Translations under genes and position numbers: made by a program | NCBI GenBank assembly: GCA_951812925.1 | Contig: OX638372.1 | Location: 64,373,407 to 64,437,406, forward strand | Reading direction: 5' to 3' | Source: Calliopum simillimum | Taxonomy: Eukaryota; Arthropoda; Insecta; Diptera; Lauxaniidae | DNA length: 64,000 nucleotides | The notes under the pieces: model-generated | Told to the model about the DNA's origin: nothing | Database searches by the model: none | The model's input: the letters and a program-made list of their open reading frames with translations, nothing else | Shown: positions 9,687 to 21,350 of the stretch, one piece after another | Layout: each line of letters opens with the position of its first letter | Position numbering within the stretch: position 1 is the first letter of the stretch

Positions 9687-12350
9687 CTAATTGCTAACGA
9701 TATCAATAGCAGGACGATCCTTTCTTTTTAGTCTGGAGAAATTTTCTAAATTTTTTAACCTCCGTGCCAATGGATTAGGATGATACAGTAATCTTGCAAC
9801 GTAACTTTGCTTGTATTTGTTGATTTCGTCTTTGACCAAGGGGATGCAAAGGTCCCGATGTATGTTTTCGTTCCGTATATACCATGGAGCACCAGTCATG
9901 ATTCTTAGAATTTTTGACTACGTCCGTTGTATTAGTTCAATATTCGAGGAGCTGGCGTTACCCCATAACTGTATACCATATAACCAAATTGGCTTAATGA
10001 TGGATTTATATAAAAGGATTTTATATTCAAGTTTCAGACGGGACTGGCTATTTATGAGCCAATGTAGACTGGAGGCTTTTAGTTTAACATGCGTTTTTTT
10101 GGCTTCAATATGCTTTCGCCAGGTAAGCCGTCTGTCTAAATGAATACCTAGGTATGTGACGTTTTCAGATTGAGGGATTGAAGTGTTATTTAATGTGATA
10201 GCAGGGCAGTAACCTCGCCTAAGGGTAAAAGTAACCTGCTTGCATTTTTGTTCATTTACTTTTATGCGCCATAGCAGTAACCACTTTTCGATAGAGTTTA
10301 AATGAAGTTGAAGTTTTCGTGCCGCTTCTAGGGGACAACGACTACAACTTAAAACTGCAGTATCATCTGCGAAAGTAGATATGATTGTGCCAGCGATAAT
10401 AGGTAAATCAGAGGTATACAGTAAGTACAGAAAAGGACCCAGCACGCTTCCTTGAGGGACACCTGCATTAATTTTTAAAGGTGATGAAATAAAACTGTTA
10501 TGTCTAATTCTAAAATGCCTGCTTTCCAGATAAGGAATAAATGTTTTGTGGACGTTAAAAGGCAGTACGTGTTTAATTTTATTGTAAGGCCTTCATGCCA
10601 TACTTTATCAAACGCTTGAGCTACGTACTGCTGTACAGTATTCACTTTGTTCGAAAGCCTTCCATATTTCATTTGTGATTCTATTAACCTGTTCAATTGT
10701 TCCGTGGTATTTTCGGAAACCGAATTGATGGACCGGAAATAAATTTTTTTCGGTTGCATAAGGTATTATTTTTGATAAAATTAGTTTTTTAAACAGTTTG
10801 GATATGCATGGTAAAAGACTGATGGGTCTATATGAAGAAGGCAATGTACGATCTTTTCCAGGTTTTGGAATCATGGTTATTAATGAGATTTTCCACTCTG
10901 TTGGGTAATACCCATACTGAATTATTGCATTAAAAAGTCTGGTTAAAAAGACAAAAGCTAAATTTGGCAGTTCTTTTATCATTTTGGGAGTTATATAATC
11001 GCACCCAGGAGCTTTTTTGGGACACATCTCTTCAACTACACCCTTTACGTTGCTAATATGAAAGTTCAATTGCATAAAATCGCTGTTTAATGGCAAATTA
11101 GGAGGAAGAAAGCCTTGAATAGGAGGATTGGGTTGAAAAACTGTGCTTAAGTGATTTGCAAAAGCATCAGCTTTTTCTTCATCACTTCGAGCCCAGTTCC
11201 CAAGGTTGGCTCTTATCGGCAGCTCACTCTCCATCGGAGTTTTAATACTTTTGCTAGCTTCCACAAGGACTGTTTGCCGTTCTTATTTGGATCCAGTTTC
11301 GAGACAAATTTTTGCTGCTCTATTTCTTCTTTATTTTTTAGCGCAGACCTCAGTTTAGAAGTAGAAATTTTTAAGTTTGCTTTAGAAGCGGGAGATCTAT
11401 GTAGCTGCCATTCGCGCCTAAACTTTCGCTTCTCAGCTACGAGAAACTCAATTTCACTGTTGGTGGAAAAACTGGTTTTTGTATTTTTCACAACCTCATA
11501 AGGCGTTGAGTGTTCCGCTGCTGAGCAGAGGATTGAATTAAAAATGGCAACAGCATCATCTATATGTTCCTCACATTCTATCGAGTAGCTCGTGTGAATT
11601 TGAGAACTTATATATTTCCTGTACCTAAGCCAGTTGGTCTTATATGAGGTTAGCTTCTTAAAGGTCTCTATATACGATGGTTTTTCTAAAAGGCAAAATA
11701 AGATTGGAGAATGGTCAGAAGAGAGAGCTAATTTTGTTTCGGCTGTGATTAGGGTTCTCTCGATGCCTCTTGTAATAGCAAAGTCAATGAGGTCTGGTAT
11801 TTTGCTTCGGTCGGCTGGCCAATATGTAGGTTGACCAGGCGAAGCAAAATTGAAAGTGTGATTTTTTATAAGCATATTATATAATTGTTTCCCTTTTGGA
11901 TTTACAAGACGAGAACCCCAATATGTATGCTTGGAGTTGTAATCTCCAGCAGCTAAAAATCTGGTTCCCAAAGTGTCAAAGAATTCTTTGAATTGATTCT
12001 CACTAATTGCAAATCGAGGTGGGCAATAAACCGCCGAAACTATTAAATTCTTAGAATGATTTTGTAGGCAAATAGAGGTAGCCTGAAGATAGTTTTTTGA
12101 AAAAGATTCTAAACAGAAATGTTTGATGCAATTACGAATTAAAATTCCTGTGCCTCCATGTGCTTTGCCATCAGGATGATTGGTTTTATGGAATTTATAT
12201 CCAGGTATATAGAAATTATACTTATCAGTCAGATGTGTCTCTGAAACAAGCATAATATCAATTTCCTCTTTGCCCAGGTAATGAGAAATTTCATTTTTGT
12301 GTTGGTTGATACCGTTTGCATTCCAGGCACAAATGTTTAATTTACTTATT
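9687..12350 (-). pseudogene. LINE ORF2: AP-like endonuclease and reverse transcriptase, frameshifted
   Basis: The protein begins at about 12350, overlapping the ORF1 stop, and reads NICAWNANGI. Endonuclease motifs follow: SETHLTD, GGTGILIRN, YCPPR, GDYNSKHTYWGS, PDLIDFAITR and SSDHSP. The reverse transcriptase shows KKAPGCDYITPKMIKELP, MIPKPGKDR, SYRPISLLP, HQFGFRKYHGT, AFDKVWHEGL, GVPQGSVLGPFLY and the catalytic FADDTAVLS (near 10370). A C-terminal tail ends with IVSN and a TAG at 9687. Frames change near 11235, 10640, 10560 and 9910, so several indels separate the pieces. In life it would nick target DNA and reverse-transcribe the element RNA. This copy cannot make an intact protein. Confidence 0.92.
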
Positions 12351-13925
12351 TTTGAGCAATCAAAATTTGGAGGAGCTGATGAAGAGTTGATTGCATTGAC
12401 ATCATAAATTGATTTAATGTTTGCGTTAAGTTTGTAATTTGACTTTCTAAACTATTTTGTTGTGGATTTATTGTGCCTGATTTCAATGCACTTGAATATA
12501 AAACAGAGGGATCAATGGGATTTGGATTGCCTTGTTGTTGGACAAATTTATGTGTAGTAATTACATTATGATTTAAATTACGATTCACTTGTCTTTTCTC
12601 AGAAATTTTTGCTTTAAGCTCTCTATAAATAGGGCAGCCCCTGTAATTTGCAGTGTGGTCTCCTTGACAATTAGCGCACTTTTTTAAATTAGCTTCATTT
12701 CGCAACTTGATTTTGCATTCAGAAATGTGGTGAAGCTCTCCACATGCAACACAGACAGCGTGTAGGGTGCAATATGTTTTTGTATGCCCATACTCTTGGC
12801 AATTAGTGCACTGTACCGGGCCATTTCGTTTATGGGGTTCCTCTATTACTACTCGGCGGTGAAGCAAGTATTGCAGCTTATAGATTGGATGAATCTCACT
12901 CTTTTTTAATTTGACAGAGTCAGGGTGAAGATCAACCTTAAACATTGGTTGAGGAACCTTTTCTTTGTTTAAAATATTAATTACAGATTTAGCAAAGAAA
13001 TGTTTTTGTTCCAACGCTTCTTTGATTTCTTTCGGGTCGATGCCCTTAATGACAACAGAAATACCTTTGCTGCTTTTCAGCTGGTATGTGTAGTAAGAGT
13101 TTTTGTTGTCATTAAAGTTTTTAGCGACAGTACGAAAATGATCCTCTGTTTTTACTTGAACTTTCGTTTCATGAAGATTTCCTCTTGTTAGGGGGACTAT
13201 AAAAAAGTTATCGTTCCCAATAAGCTTAGTTAATAATGTCACTAGAGCATTCGAACTGCGTTCACGCAAGTAAGTTGGGGGTGGTTTTAGGTTTTTAGGT
13301 GGTGGAGTAGGATTTTTGTCGCTTGTATCGCCAAGCTCACCTAATGCAGCAAATCGATTGCCAGACAAAACATTTGTTATTGTTTCTCTTTGGTGGTTTT
13401 ATTTTTTTTGGAATTGCCTAAGCCATGTTTTTGTGGGCTAAGCTTTCTTTTTGAATTCATGGTCATGTAACGATCAATGCCAGTTTGAACTTTTTTGTTT
13501 GCTTCTGTGGTTGCTGTTTTTGGAATAGCACCATTATTAGCATTTGCTTGCATTGTTGTAGAATTGTTTACATTTGCAGCATTGGTAACATGTTGCAAAC
13601 TCTCTTTATTAATAATGTTGCTATCAGAAGACAGCGGCATATTCAGATTAGGCGATGAGCATTGTTTGCTCCATGAATTTTCGGAATTTGTTCGCGTTTG
13701 CGCAGAAGGTGAGGAGTTTTGCGTGGATGTTGAATTATTTAAATTAGACAGCGCACTCGCTGCGAGTGAATAATTTTATATTGAAGATGTGCTTGCGTTA
13801 TTTTGCTTTAAAGCATTTTTTTGAGTATGCGCAGGGGAGCGTGCTGGAGTCGCAGTACTTACTGTGCTTGTAAAACCGGTTTGGTTTGTATTGTGAACCG
13901 GTGGGGGCGAGCGTTGAACACTCAT
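12346..13925 (-). pseudogene. LINE ORF1: Gag-like protein with three CCHC knuckles, broken
   Basis: It most likely starts at the ATG at 13925 (MSVQRSPPPVH), in frame with a low-complexity S/T/N-rich N-terminus. A TAA at 13776-13778 interrupts that frame. A frameshift near 13380 then joins it to the conserved part, which begins near NRFAALGELGD. The middle holds the domain typical of Jockey ORF1 (YYTYQLKSSKGISVVIKG). Three zinc knuckles follow: CTNCQEYGHTKTYC, CVACGELHHISEC and CANCQGDHTANYRGC. It ends with a stop at 12346, overlapping ORF2. The family's role is binding element RNA in a ribonucleoprotein particle. Confidence 0.9.
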
Positions 13926-13960
13926 AGGCAGCATTCAAGCTCTTGTAAATTTATAAGCAT

Positions 13961-14511
13961 TATTTATACTCAACTTTTGTACCAAACTGTACTTCGTATG
14001 AGTTGAAAAATTTTTTGAGGTATACTTATAGGCCTCAATAATTTATTCAAGTAGGTACAGTACGACAAGAGAAATCTTTGGTAATGAGAAAAAAAAAGAA
14101 AAAAAAAAAAAAAAACAGCAACAAAGTTGACAGATGTTTTGTTTGTTGGTGTTTTAATCACTCAATAATGCGCCAAAAACAACATCTACAGCAAAAGCAA
14201 TCCAATTTAACTCAATTAGAGGAAAATCAGTTTGAAACTTTGCTGAACTTGATGCTTTTTAGATGCAAAATTTTATACACTTTCAGATGATTTACTTGCC
14301 GAATTTTAGAAGTTTGTGTTGCTTGTAAGAATTAAAAATTTATTAAGTTTACACGCACTTGTCACTTTTTTTCAACTTTTAGGTAACAGAGTTGCCAGAG
14401 TTGTCCGCACAAAAAAACAGTCAATAAACTAACTTCATAGGTATGACATTACTTTTGCCTCGCTTTGGTTATAAGCCCTTTTGAAAAATCACTCCTTAAA
14501 TATGTACAAAG
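13961..14511. other. Unassigned DNA upstream of the LINE
   Basis: This may include the LINE 5'UTR, in minus-strand sense. It has an A-rich run at 14087-14115 and no ORF of note. The LINE 5' terminus could not be pinned down because no target duplication of the sequence at 9140-9152 was found here. Confidence 0.35.
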
Positions 14512-15165
14512 TATTTTTTTTTTTATTTAAGGCCGAAGGCCTAAGTTGTTGGTGTCAATCAAGAATGTAGAGTAGAACGGGGTAATGTCGTGCAGGGGGT
14601 AATGTCGTGCACTGGCTGTTTTAGCCCAAAGATTTGAATGATTTACCAACTGTTCGTTAGGTAGGGACCTGCTGACCTACTGAGCTTATGCATATAATAC
14701 TAGCAATTTTCACCAGTTCGTGTCTACAGAGTAACCTTTTTTTCAAAACGCACGCTTTCGGGACGATGAAAGTGTTTTTTCAGAAAAATAATTTTCCTCG
14801 CGGGAAAATATACCAGGTAAGTGTTTTCTGAAACGAAATATCCTGCCAAAGAAAAGAAGTATTTGGTTTTTGAAAAAAATTTTGGGCTTCACCGAGTTAT
14901 CGAAGTTGACCTTTAAAACGACCATTGGGGTAATGTCGTGCACATTCACTTACACAAACACAATTTCTCGCTACACAAATGTTGTTACACATGGATGTAA
15001 CCAACGAAATTATCTTTCGATCGGATGCTTACTCGTCGCATTCGCTTGAGATGTACGGCTTTAAGAGCGTGTCAAAGTTGAGTGCACGACATTTCCCCGT
15101 TCTACTCTATATCTGATTAATAATAAATCTAAAAAAAGATTATTAAGAGTGTAACGTTTGGTCTG
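14512..15165 (-). mobile_element. Second minus-strand LINE 3'-end fragment, split by a MITE
   Basis: The T-run at 14512-14524 followed by TTATTTAAGGCCGAAGGCC reads on the minus strand as GGCCTTCGGCCTTAAATAA and then poly(A), which looks like a retrotransposon 3' end. Sequence beyond the MITE (15108-15165) would continue it. No coding part remains. The call rests only on the AATAAA/poly(A) arrangement. Confidence 0.4.
14570..15107. mobile_element. 538-bp MITE, TA target duplication (Tc1/mariner-like ends)
   Basis: The left end GAGTAGAACGGGGTAATGTC (14570) is matched in inverted orientation by GACATTTCCCCGTTCTACTC at the right end (15107). About 25 of 27 terminal bases match. TA lies on both sides (14568-14569 and 15108-15109). 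The motif GGGGTAATGTCGTGCA also occurs twice at the left end and again near 14928. No ORF is present, so it would depend on a transposase in trans. Confidence 0.85.
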
Positions 15166-15224
15166 CCTAAAAATTAAATACTCAACACTGAAGAATTTTT
15201 AAAATTTTAATTCGAATTAGTTTA

Positions 15225-15790
15225 GTTTTTGATCAGAGCTTGCGCTTACTAGCTTACTATTCCAAGTATGTATGCGAAATTTCGTTACATTACCTCAAAT
15301 AACTCTTCCACTACAGCATCTTGTCTGAGTTCGCCTAGTTTTTGCCCAGAGCTTTCACTAAATATTCCCAGTATCTGTGCGAAATTTTGTCACATTGCCT
15401 CAATTGACGCTTTCATTACAGCATTTTGAAAACTTTGAATCTATGGGCGGTACCATGCGCTCGAGTCTGAATCAACCAAGTTTCTGATTAGTGTTTGCAT
15501 TTACTATGCTTAGTATCTGTGTAAAAATTGGTTGGATTATCTAAAAAAAGCTTTCAATATAACATTTTGAAACTTTTACTTATATGGGAGGCGTCACGCC
15601 CTCTTGTCCGAACTTAAATATATTTTTTGTACGGGCGGTAGGCGTGTCCGTTGACCAATTTCGCTCATTTTCAATCCCACGAGCTTACTTTGACAATTTT
15701 GTCGAATATCTTTCTATGTTTTCCCGTAAAAAACATTTCCACAGACGGACAGTCTGCCAGCCAGCTAGCTTGCTAAAATCGTTAATGACA
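15225..15790 (+). mobile_element. R2 dispersed repeat, partial
   Basis: Three to four ~150-bp modules are visible, one with ATGGGAGGCGTCACGCCCTC near 15585. A block with GTACGGGCGGTAGGCGTGTC follows and also occurs in the 18.1-19.1 and 60.1-60.8 kb copies. Both the terminal ACTAGTAAGGGTG block and the terminal TATACCCTGGGTG block are missing, so the copy is truncated at both ends. Confidence 0.7.
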
Positions 15791-16107
15791 ACTTGAAGAC
15801 ATTTTCTCTATGAGTCACTCAGAAGTGTTTGCATAAATGATTCATAGCGATATTGTTCCTACGAGTCGCTAGCACGGTGACGACTCAGTGACGTTATTTA
15901 TCAACTCATTTCATCATGTTAGCAGTGATTTTTTCGACTTTTGTTTAAACAAATCCTGCATGAAGTCGAACAATAGTCTCCATTTTTCATTTATGGCAAG
16001 GGTGTCACTGAGCCAAGCGCAGTCAGCGCAAAATTTTCGATTTTACAACAACTTCAAATTCCTCGAACTACAACAATCACAAAACCTATTTTTTGTTGTT
16101 TTTTTGC

Positions 16108-16354
16108 TGGCTCGTTTGCAACAATAACAATATTTCAATAATTTATTAAATTTCTAAGGACTACAACATAGACGAAAAATGTTTGTTGTTTTTTTTTTTT
16201 TATGCGAAACAACAAAAACAATTTTTCATAAATATTTGAATTCCGTGAATTTTGACGAGCTCAAAAAAAAAAAACAACAAACATTTTTCGTGTGTGTTGT
16301 AGTTCTCAGAAATTTAAAAAATTATTTAAATATTCTTGTTTTTGTAAGCGAGCC
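16108..16354. repeat. Imperfect hairpin, ~95-bp arms
   Basis: GGCTCGTTTGCAACAATAAC (from 16109) and the following AATTTATTAAATTTCT, ACTACAACA and AAAAATGTTTGTTG are mirrored at 16262-16354, ending GTAAGCGAGCC. The arms are imperfect with a short T-rich/A-rich centre. It resembles a short foldback MITE. No target duplication was found. Confidence 0.65.
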
Positions 16355-16845
16355 AAAATTTGCTCACTTTTGTTCTACGGCTTATTTTGTCTCTGTTTGT
16401 CATTGATGAACCACCGAGACGTTCGCTGTGGGTAAGTTGCTTATTGTTGAAGTTAGCTTTTATCCAAGAAAAGTAAGGTTATTTTATTAACCTTTTTTAA
16501 ACTATAGAGCTCTCATAAAAATACAGCAACTCGTCCTAATGATGATTTCAACTAATATCAAAAGTAGGTAAATTTACCCACGCACTCATTTTCTGATAGC
16601 CTTGAGCAACATCTTGTAAAACTTCTTTAACTAGTATTCTCTTTTGATTGTTCGATGCTAATCATCTATATTTGATTATTTCATTGTTTTTCTGTACTTT
16701 TCGTTGTTTTCTTGATCATAATTGAGGCGTTGCGAACATTAAAGCCCTAAATTGCGCCCATCGCTTTTTTGAAAGGTTTTGGTCCTCAAATGTATGTGTA
16801 CTTAATAGAACCTTCAATTCACAGAATTGTGGTAGAGCAATATGT

Positions 16846-17390
16846 ACAGCGGCTCACAAAAGTATTTGGAATTTGAAAAATTTTTAAAGAATCATACAAT
16901 TTTTTAATTACGAATTAATTTTTTTGAACCACTCTTTATAAGAATCAAGTTTTATTTATTAAAATAAACTTTCCTAAAATGTAACTTAAAAATTAAAAAA
17001 GAGATTAAAGCAAAATTCTAAGTACTTAATATAAATTCAATACACAAAAGTATTCGGAATTCCAAAAAATATGGCAATATTTTAAAAACGAAATAATGAA
17101 ATATTCCGGAAGTATTTGAGACACTCTTAGAATTCAATTTACAGTAAGTTTGCGGTAGCTTAGTTCATATGACAAATGACAGTTATTTTCTAAATTTATT
17201 GAATAGACCCACAAATGACTGAGCAAAAACTAAAATTTTAAGAAAATTCGGAAGAAATTAACGTTAAAGTAAATTTAATACCCAATAAATTGATTCAAAA
17301 GTTAGCAATTCGAATGCCCATCCATTCATCATGAAGTGAAAAATACACTTCTGATGAAAAATCATTGGCTTAGAGATTCTTTATGAAAAA
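16846..17390 (+). mobile_element. Probable Tc1-like element remnant
   Basis: ACAGCGGCTCACAAAAGTAT at 16850 looks like a Tc1-family terminal repeat, preceded by TA. A variant (CACAAAAGTATTCGGAATT) recurs at about 17044. No matching right terminus and no transposase frame were found, so this is an eroded left part at best. Confidence 0.35.
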
Positions 17391-17393
17391 TAG

Positions 17394-19137
17394 TGATGAG
17401 CAAAATTTGTCTTGGTCTTGATTCTTGGTCTTGGTAATTTTGCAAGAACAAGACCAAGACCAAGATGCTGATATTTTTTCAAGACCAAGACTGCTATGGT
17501 CTTGGTCTTGTTCTTGCTCACTATAATTGTCAAGACCGAGACTGCTTTTCAGTCTTGCTAATTTATAGTTAAAAGTTGTTTCACTCCCGTTTTGATGATA
17601 AAATCATCTCCCGATTTGAATTTTGGCATCTTAAAAACCCAACTGCTTTGGAAAAATATGATTTGAGTACTCAATATCTCTGAAAATTTTTTCAAGACCA
17701 AGACCAAGACTTAATGAGCAAGATCAAGACCAAGACTCAATATCAAAACCAAGACCAAGACTCAATGTGCAAGAACAAGACCAAGACCAAGACTGCTATG
17801 GTCTTGGTCTTGGTTTTGGTTTGCTCATCACTAATTGCAAGACCAATACCAAGACTGCTATGCTCACGATGATCACCAAAACCAAACCTGCTTTTTAGTC
17901 TTGCGTATTTATAGTTAATAGGTGTTTCACGCCCCTTTCAAGCATAAAATCATATCTTAATTCAAAATTTGGCATCTTAAAAACCCAACTGCTTTGTAAA
18001 AATAAGGATTGGAAATTTTGAAAACTCAATAATCTTTAGAAATTTTTTCCGGACCAAGACCGAGACCAAGACTCAATGTGCAAGAACAATACCAAGGCAA
18101 AGACTCAATATAACTAGTAAGGGTGGTATCTTTGGCCTGGCCAAAAACTAAATACCCTACACTGCATTTCAAGTATATTATTAGGAGAGTATAAGAACAA
18201 ATTGCTAATATGAGAAGTGTCACGCCCTCGCCTCCGAGCATACCTTGATTTTGCGTACAGCTTGCATTTACTGTTCTGTTCAAACACTCGGTTAGGTTTT
18301 CTTCAAAAAATTTTTCAGTATAGCATTTTGAAACTTTCGCTTATATGGGGGGTGCCACGCCCTCTAATCCTACTTCGCCTACTTTAAGCTCAGAGCTTAC
18401 AATTAATGTTCTTCGTGCTTGAGTGAAGTTTGGCTGAATTATCTCAAAAAACACTTTCATTATATAGTTTTTAAATATTTGCCTATATGGGAGGTGCCAC
18501 GCCCTCTTGTCCGAGCTTACCTAGATCTTGCGTATAGCTTGCATTTATAGAGCCGAGTGTTTGAGTGTAATTTTGTTGGGTTATCTCAAAAAACGCTTTC
18601 CGTATAGCATTTTGAAATTTTTGTTTATATGGGAGGTGCCACGCCCTCTAGTCCGAATTCGCCTAGTTTTTGTTCAGAGCTTATACTTACTTTCCCTAGT
18701 ATTTATGTGTATTTTGCTTATGTTATTGCAAATAATGCTCTTATTATTGCATTTTGAATATATTTTTTGTATGGGCCGTAGGCGTGTCCGTTGACCGATT
18801 TCGCTCATTTTCAATCCCCCGAGTTAAATTTTACGATGGAGGCAGAATTCCAAATTTCATTGAATTATGTTGCTCAGTTTTCCCAAAAAATGTATTTCCA
18901 CACACACCCAGCCAGTCAGCCAGACAGACGGACATGGCTATATCGACTCAGGAGGTGACGCTGATCAAGAATATATATACTTTTCCATATCTGCCACGCC
19001 TCCTTCTCTGCATTACAAACGGAAGGACAAAGTGAATATACCCTGGGTGTAGGGTATAAAAACCAATTCCAAGACTCAATGTGCAAGAACAAGACCAAGA
19101 CTGTTATGATCTTGGTGTTGAATTGCTCATAACTAAT
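17394..19137. mobile_element. (CAAGAC)n-rich element, duplicated, with an R2 insertion
   Basis: TAGTGATGAGCAAA at 17395 is mirrored by TTTGCTCATCACTA at about 17819-17832, and subterminal CAAGACCAAGAC hexamer runs appear in both orientations. A second unit follows with the same internal phrases (TTATAGTTAA...GTTTCAC, GGCATCTTAAAAACCCAACT, CAATGTGCAAGAAC). It is cut by an R2 copy near 18113 and resumes near 19063. The repeat ends with ATTGCTCATAACTA. No coding capacity is seen. A MITE with simple-sequence subterminal repeats is the best description. Confidence 0.7.
18113..19062 (+). mobile_element. R2 dispersed repeat, full length
   Basis: It begins ACTAGTAAGGGTGG and TGGCCTGGCC, has the CCCTACACTGCATTT block, then repeated modules with GCCACGCCCTCTTGTCCGA-like boxes near 18350, 18495 and 18635. 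It closes with the conserved GACATGGCTATATCGACTCA block (18933-18952), a CTGATCAAGAATATATATAC run and TATACCCTGGGTGTAG (19038-). It interrupts the (CAAGAC)n element. Its ends match those of the 60.1-60.8 kb copy, which supports these boundaries. Confidence 0.8.
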
Positions 19138-19140
19138 GAA

Positions 19141-19770
19141 GAACACCTCTTCTAGACGAAATTTTGATTTTAACTTTTTGTATGGGATGATGATTCAATC
19201 CAGCAAAATGGCTAGCACCACTGAATTTCCCGTACCCGAATTAGGTAAAAATTACCTATCTTCCGTGAGACCATAAAAAACTAAATTCCAAAAACTAGAA
19301 TGTACAGTGTTATGGGTTCAAATTCACACTTAAAAATGAATTTTATGTGAAACATAAGCACTTCGCAGTTTGAATATGTAATTGCAAGGCCCATACGTAC
19401 TTAAAAATTATTTAAGGATGAAACAGAAAATTAAATATGATATTTTGGAGAGGAAGTTGAGTGATTTAATAAAAGCTATATAAAATTAAAGAAGCAGAAT
19501 TACGAAAAAACTCATGCTACATATTAAATGATTTTAAAACACTTCCAAATTCATGTTACTTAAAGTAAAAGAATATAATATAACAGTGTGTTTTATCATA
19601 ATATATTTTTCGGCCATTAACATCAAAATAATTTCAGAGCAATGGTTAATTAACAAAAATAACTAAATATATTTTTTCTGACATCAGTGCAAAAATATTC
19701 TTACTTATAAGCAACATTAATTATTCTACTTCAAAAGTAAATTCAACATTTCATGTATTTTTAAAACTGA
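19141..19770. other. AT-rich DNA without recognised features
   Basis: No ORF, repeat or RNA gene was identified on either strand. Confidence 0.4.
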
Positions 19771-19774
19771 GCAA

Positions 19775-20281
19775 CCCAAGGGGAAAAGAAGTGCTTCAAA
19801 AACCCTTCTGAAGTGCATTTTTTTTCACCAATAAGCGCTTCCGCTCCGTGAGAACTATTCTTTCTTTTTAACATTGCATGTCGTTAGACCGCTACACCAA
19901 TGCCCGATGATATGAAGAGGTATTAAATTTGTATATTAAGCAAATGTTGTCCAAACAGAATTTGAAATTCGTATGCTCGTTCAGCCTTACATAGAATCAT
20001 TGTGTAATCAGTTTCAATTCAATTAAACAAAAGTAAATAAATAAGAGATAGGAAAATAGCAAAGTGATATAAAAAGATGCTGAATAAAAAATTTTTTAAT
20101 TAAAAAAAAAAAATAAAACCAAAAAAAAAGTAAAAAAAAAAATCACCCGGCTAGGTTCGAGCCCATGTTGTTCTTACTGCAACCTTATACAAAGTCATTG
20201 TGAAAGTGCTTCTAAATTTCTATGGGGACAAGCGCTTTTCAAGTGCTTGGATCAGAAGCGCTAGAAATTTTTCCTCTTGGG
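19775..20281. mobile_element. ~507-bp MITE with CCCAAG ends
   Basis: CCCAAGGGGAAAAG at 19775 is mirrored by TTTTTCCTCTTGGG ending at 20281, and GAAGTGCTTC and GAAGCGCT lie just inside each end. The phrase CTTCCGCTC.GT.AGA.CTAT then TCTTTCTTTTTAACATT also occurs at 33570-33612, a second eroded copy. It contains a tRNA-B-box-like GGTTCGAGCCC and an A-box-like motif on opposite strands, judged coincidental. Confidence 0.6.
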
Positions 20282-20289
20282 AATATTGT

Positions 20290-20880
20290 TGCTCATACAT
20301 AAAGCATTTCATTTGAAAGCCAAAAATTGCAATTTATTCCTTAACAGACTCTTCAAAAATTCACATTTCATTAATGTTACCATGTTTATTTAATGTTTGG
20401 GGTGCTTTTAAAGTCATTTAGAAAACTTTTGCAATTTAAATAAATGTTCATTTTGTTTTATTCTTTGTCCACATATTTCAAAGTTGAGAAGCCCACTACA
20501 TACCACACTTACTGTCATATCGTAAAGGACGGTCATGGGGTTTTTTTATTTTGTTTGATGTTGACACTTGTGGTTATACCATTTACTTGTAATGATAAGG
20601 AGCTGGTATTGTTGTCATAAAGCAACGCAAAAACCAAATATTTCTAGGCACTTTTCGCGTTAGTTAAATTGCAAAGAGAGAAAAAATAAATAAATAGAAA
20701 GTAAAACAGATTTATGTCTTTTAGCATTTTTGTACGACATATCTTTGAATATTCTAAATTGCCTGTTGCCTGTATCAAATGGAAAATGTTGATATTTTGT
20801 GGCAATAGCAGCATATTATCGTGATATAAATTTTTGTTCAACAATTTTAAATTTTGTATAATTTTGTTTTCGTGCAAGTG
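20290..20880. other. AT-rich DNA without recognised features
   Basis: Nothing but short chance frames is seen between the MITE and the mariner-like transposase remnant. Confidence 0.4.
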
Positions 20881-20924
20881 GCAACTCTGAAATTTGACAG
20901 CTGTCACCTATGATTGTTCCGATT

Positions 20925-21350
20925 ATCAAAACTGGAGCGTTACACAAAAGAACATCGCGTTATCGTTGTGAAAACCCATTATAAAAATGGGGAAATTTAC
21001 GCGGAGACCGTTCGCAAACATTACGAAAGTTTCGGTCGAGAAAGTGCACCTAATGTATCAACATTTAAAGAGATGGTTAAAAAAATTTGAAGAAACTGGG
21101 TCGATTATGGACAGTAAGTCTCCTTTGCGTCAACGTGCCAGTTGGTTTCTTGAAAACATTGTTACTGCAAACGAAAGTGTCGCCGAAAATCCGAACACAT
21201 CAATTTGGCACCGTTCTCAATTAATCACTTCAAATTCACGAAACACTACGCAGCGAATTTTAACAAAAGATTTTAACCTTTACCCGTACAAGATTCAGCT
21301 TACTCAAGAGCTTAAACCAGCAGACCATTGAACGCGCCGCACAGTGGACC
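20925..21350 (+). pseudogene. Mariner-like transposase, N-terminal half
   Basis: The translated plus strand reads HRVIVVKTHYKNGEIYAE, then VKKFEETGSIMDSKSPL, SVAENPNTSIWHRSQL and TQRILTKDFNLYPYKIQLTQ, ending near ELKPADH and a stop. This is the helix-turn-helix (DUF4817-type) N-terminus of a Tc1/mariner-superfamily transposase common in insects. The first part needs frame changes before the ATG at 20987. The catalytic half is displaced to 25.7-26.35 kb by an intervening block, so the gene is split as well as decayed. Confidence 0.85.

Larger units (their letters stand above)
9152..13960 (-). mobile_element. Jockey-clade non-LTR retrotransposon, defective
   Basis: On the minus strand the order is ORF1 (Gag-like with CCHC knuckles), ORF2 (endonuclease plus reverse transcriptase), a ~500-bp 3'UTR, an AATAAA signal (around 9192) and a poly(A) tract at about 9154-9173. 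Terminal inverted and long terminal repeats are absent, as expected for target-primed retrotransposition. The 5' end and target duplication were not resolved. ORF1 has an internal stop and a frameshift and ORF2 has several frameshifts, so the copy is dead. It sits directly against the end of the 7381-9151 hairpin. Confidence 0.92.

Noticed and set aside
19880..20165. tRNA-like A-box (TGGTGTAGCGGTCT on the minus strand) and B-box (GGTTCGAGCCC on the plus strand)
   Set aside because: The two boxes are on opposite strands and 250 bp apart, and no cloverleaf can be drawn, so no tRNA gene.
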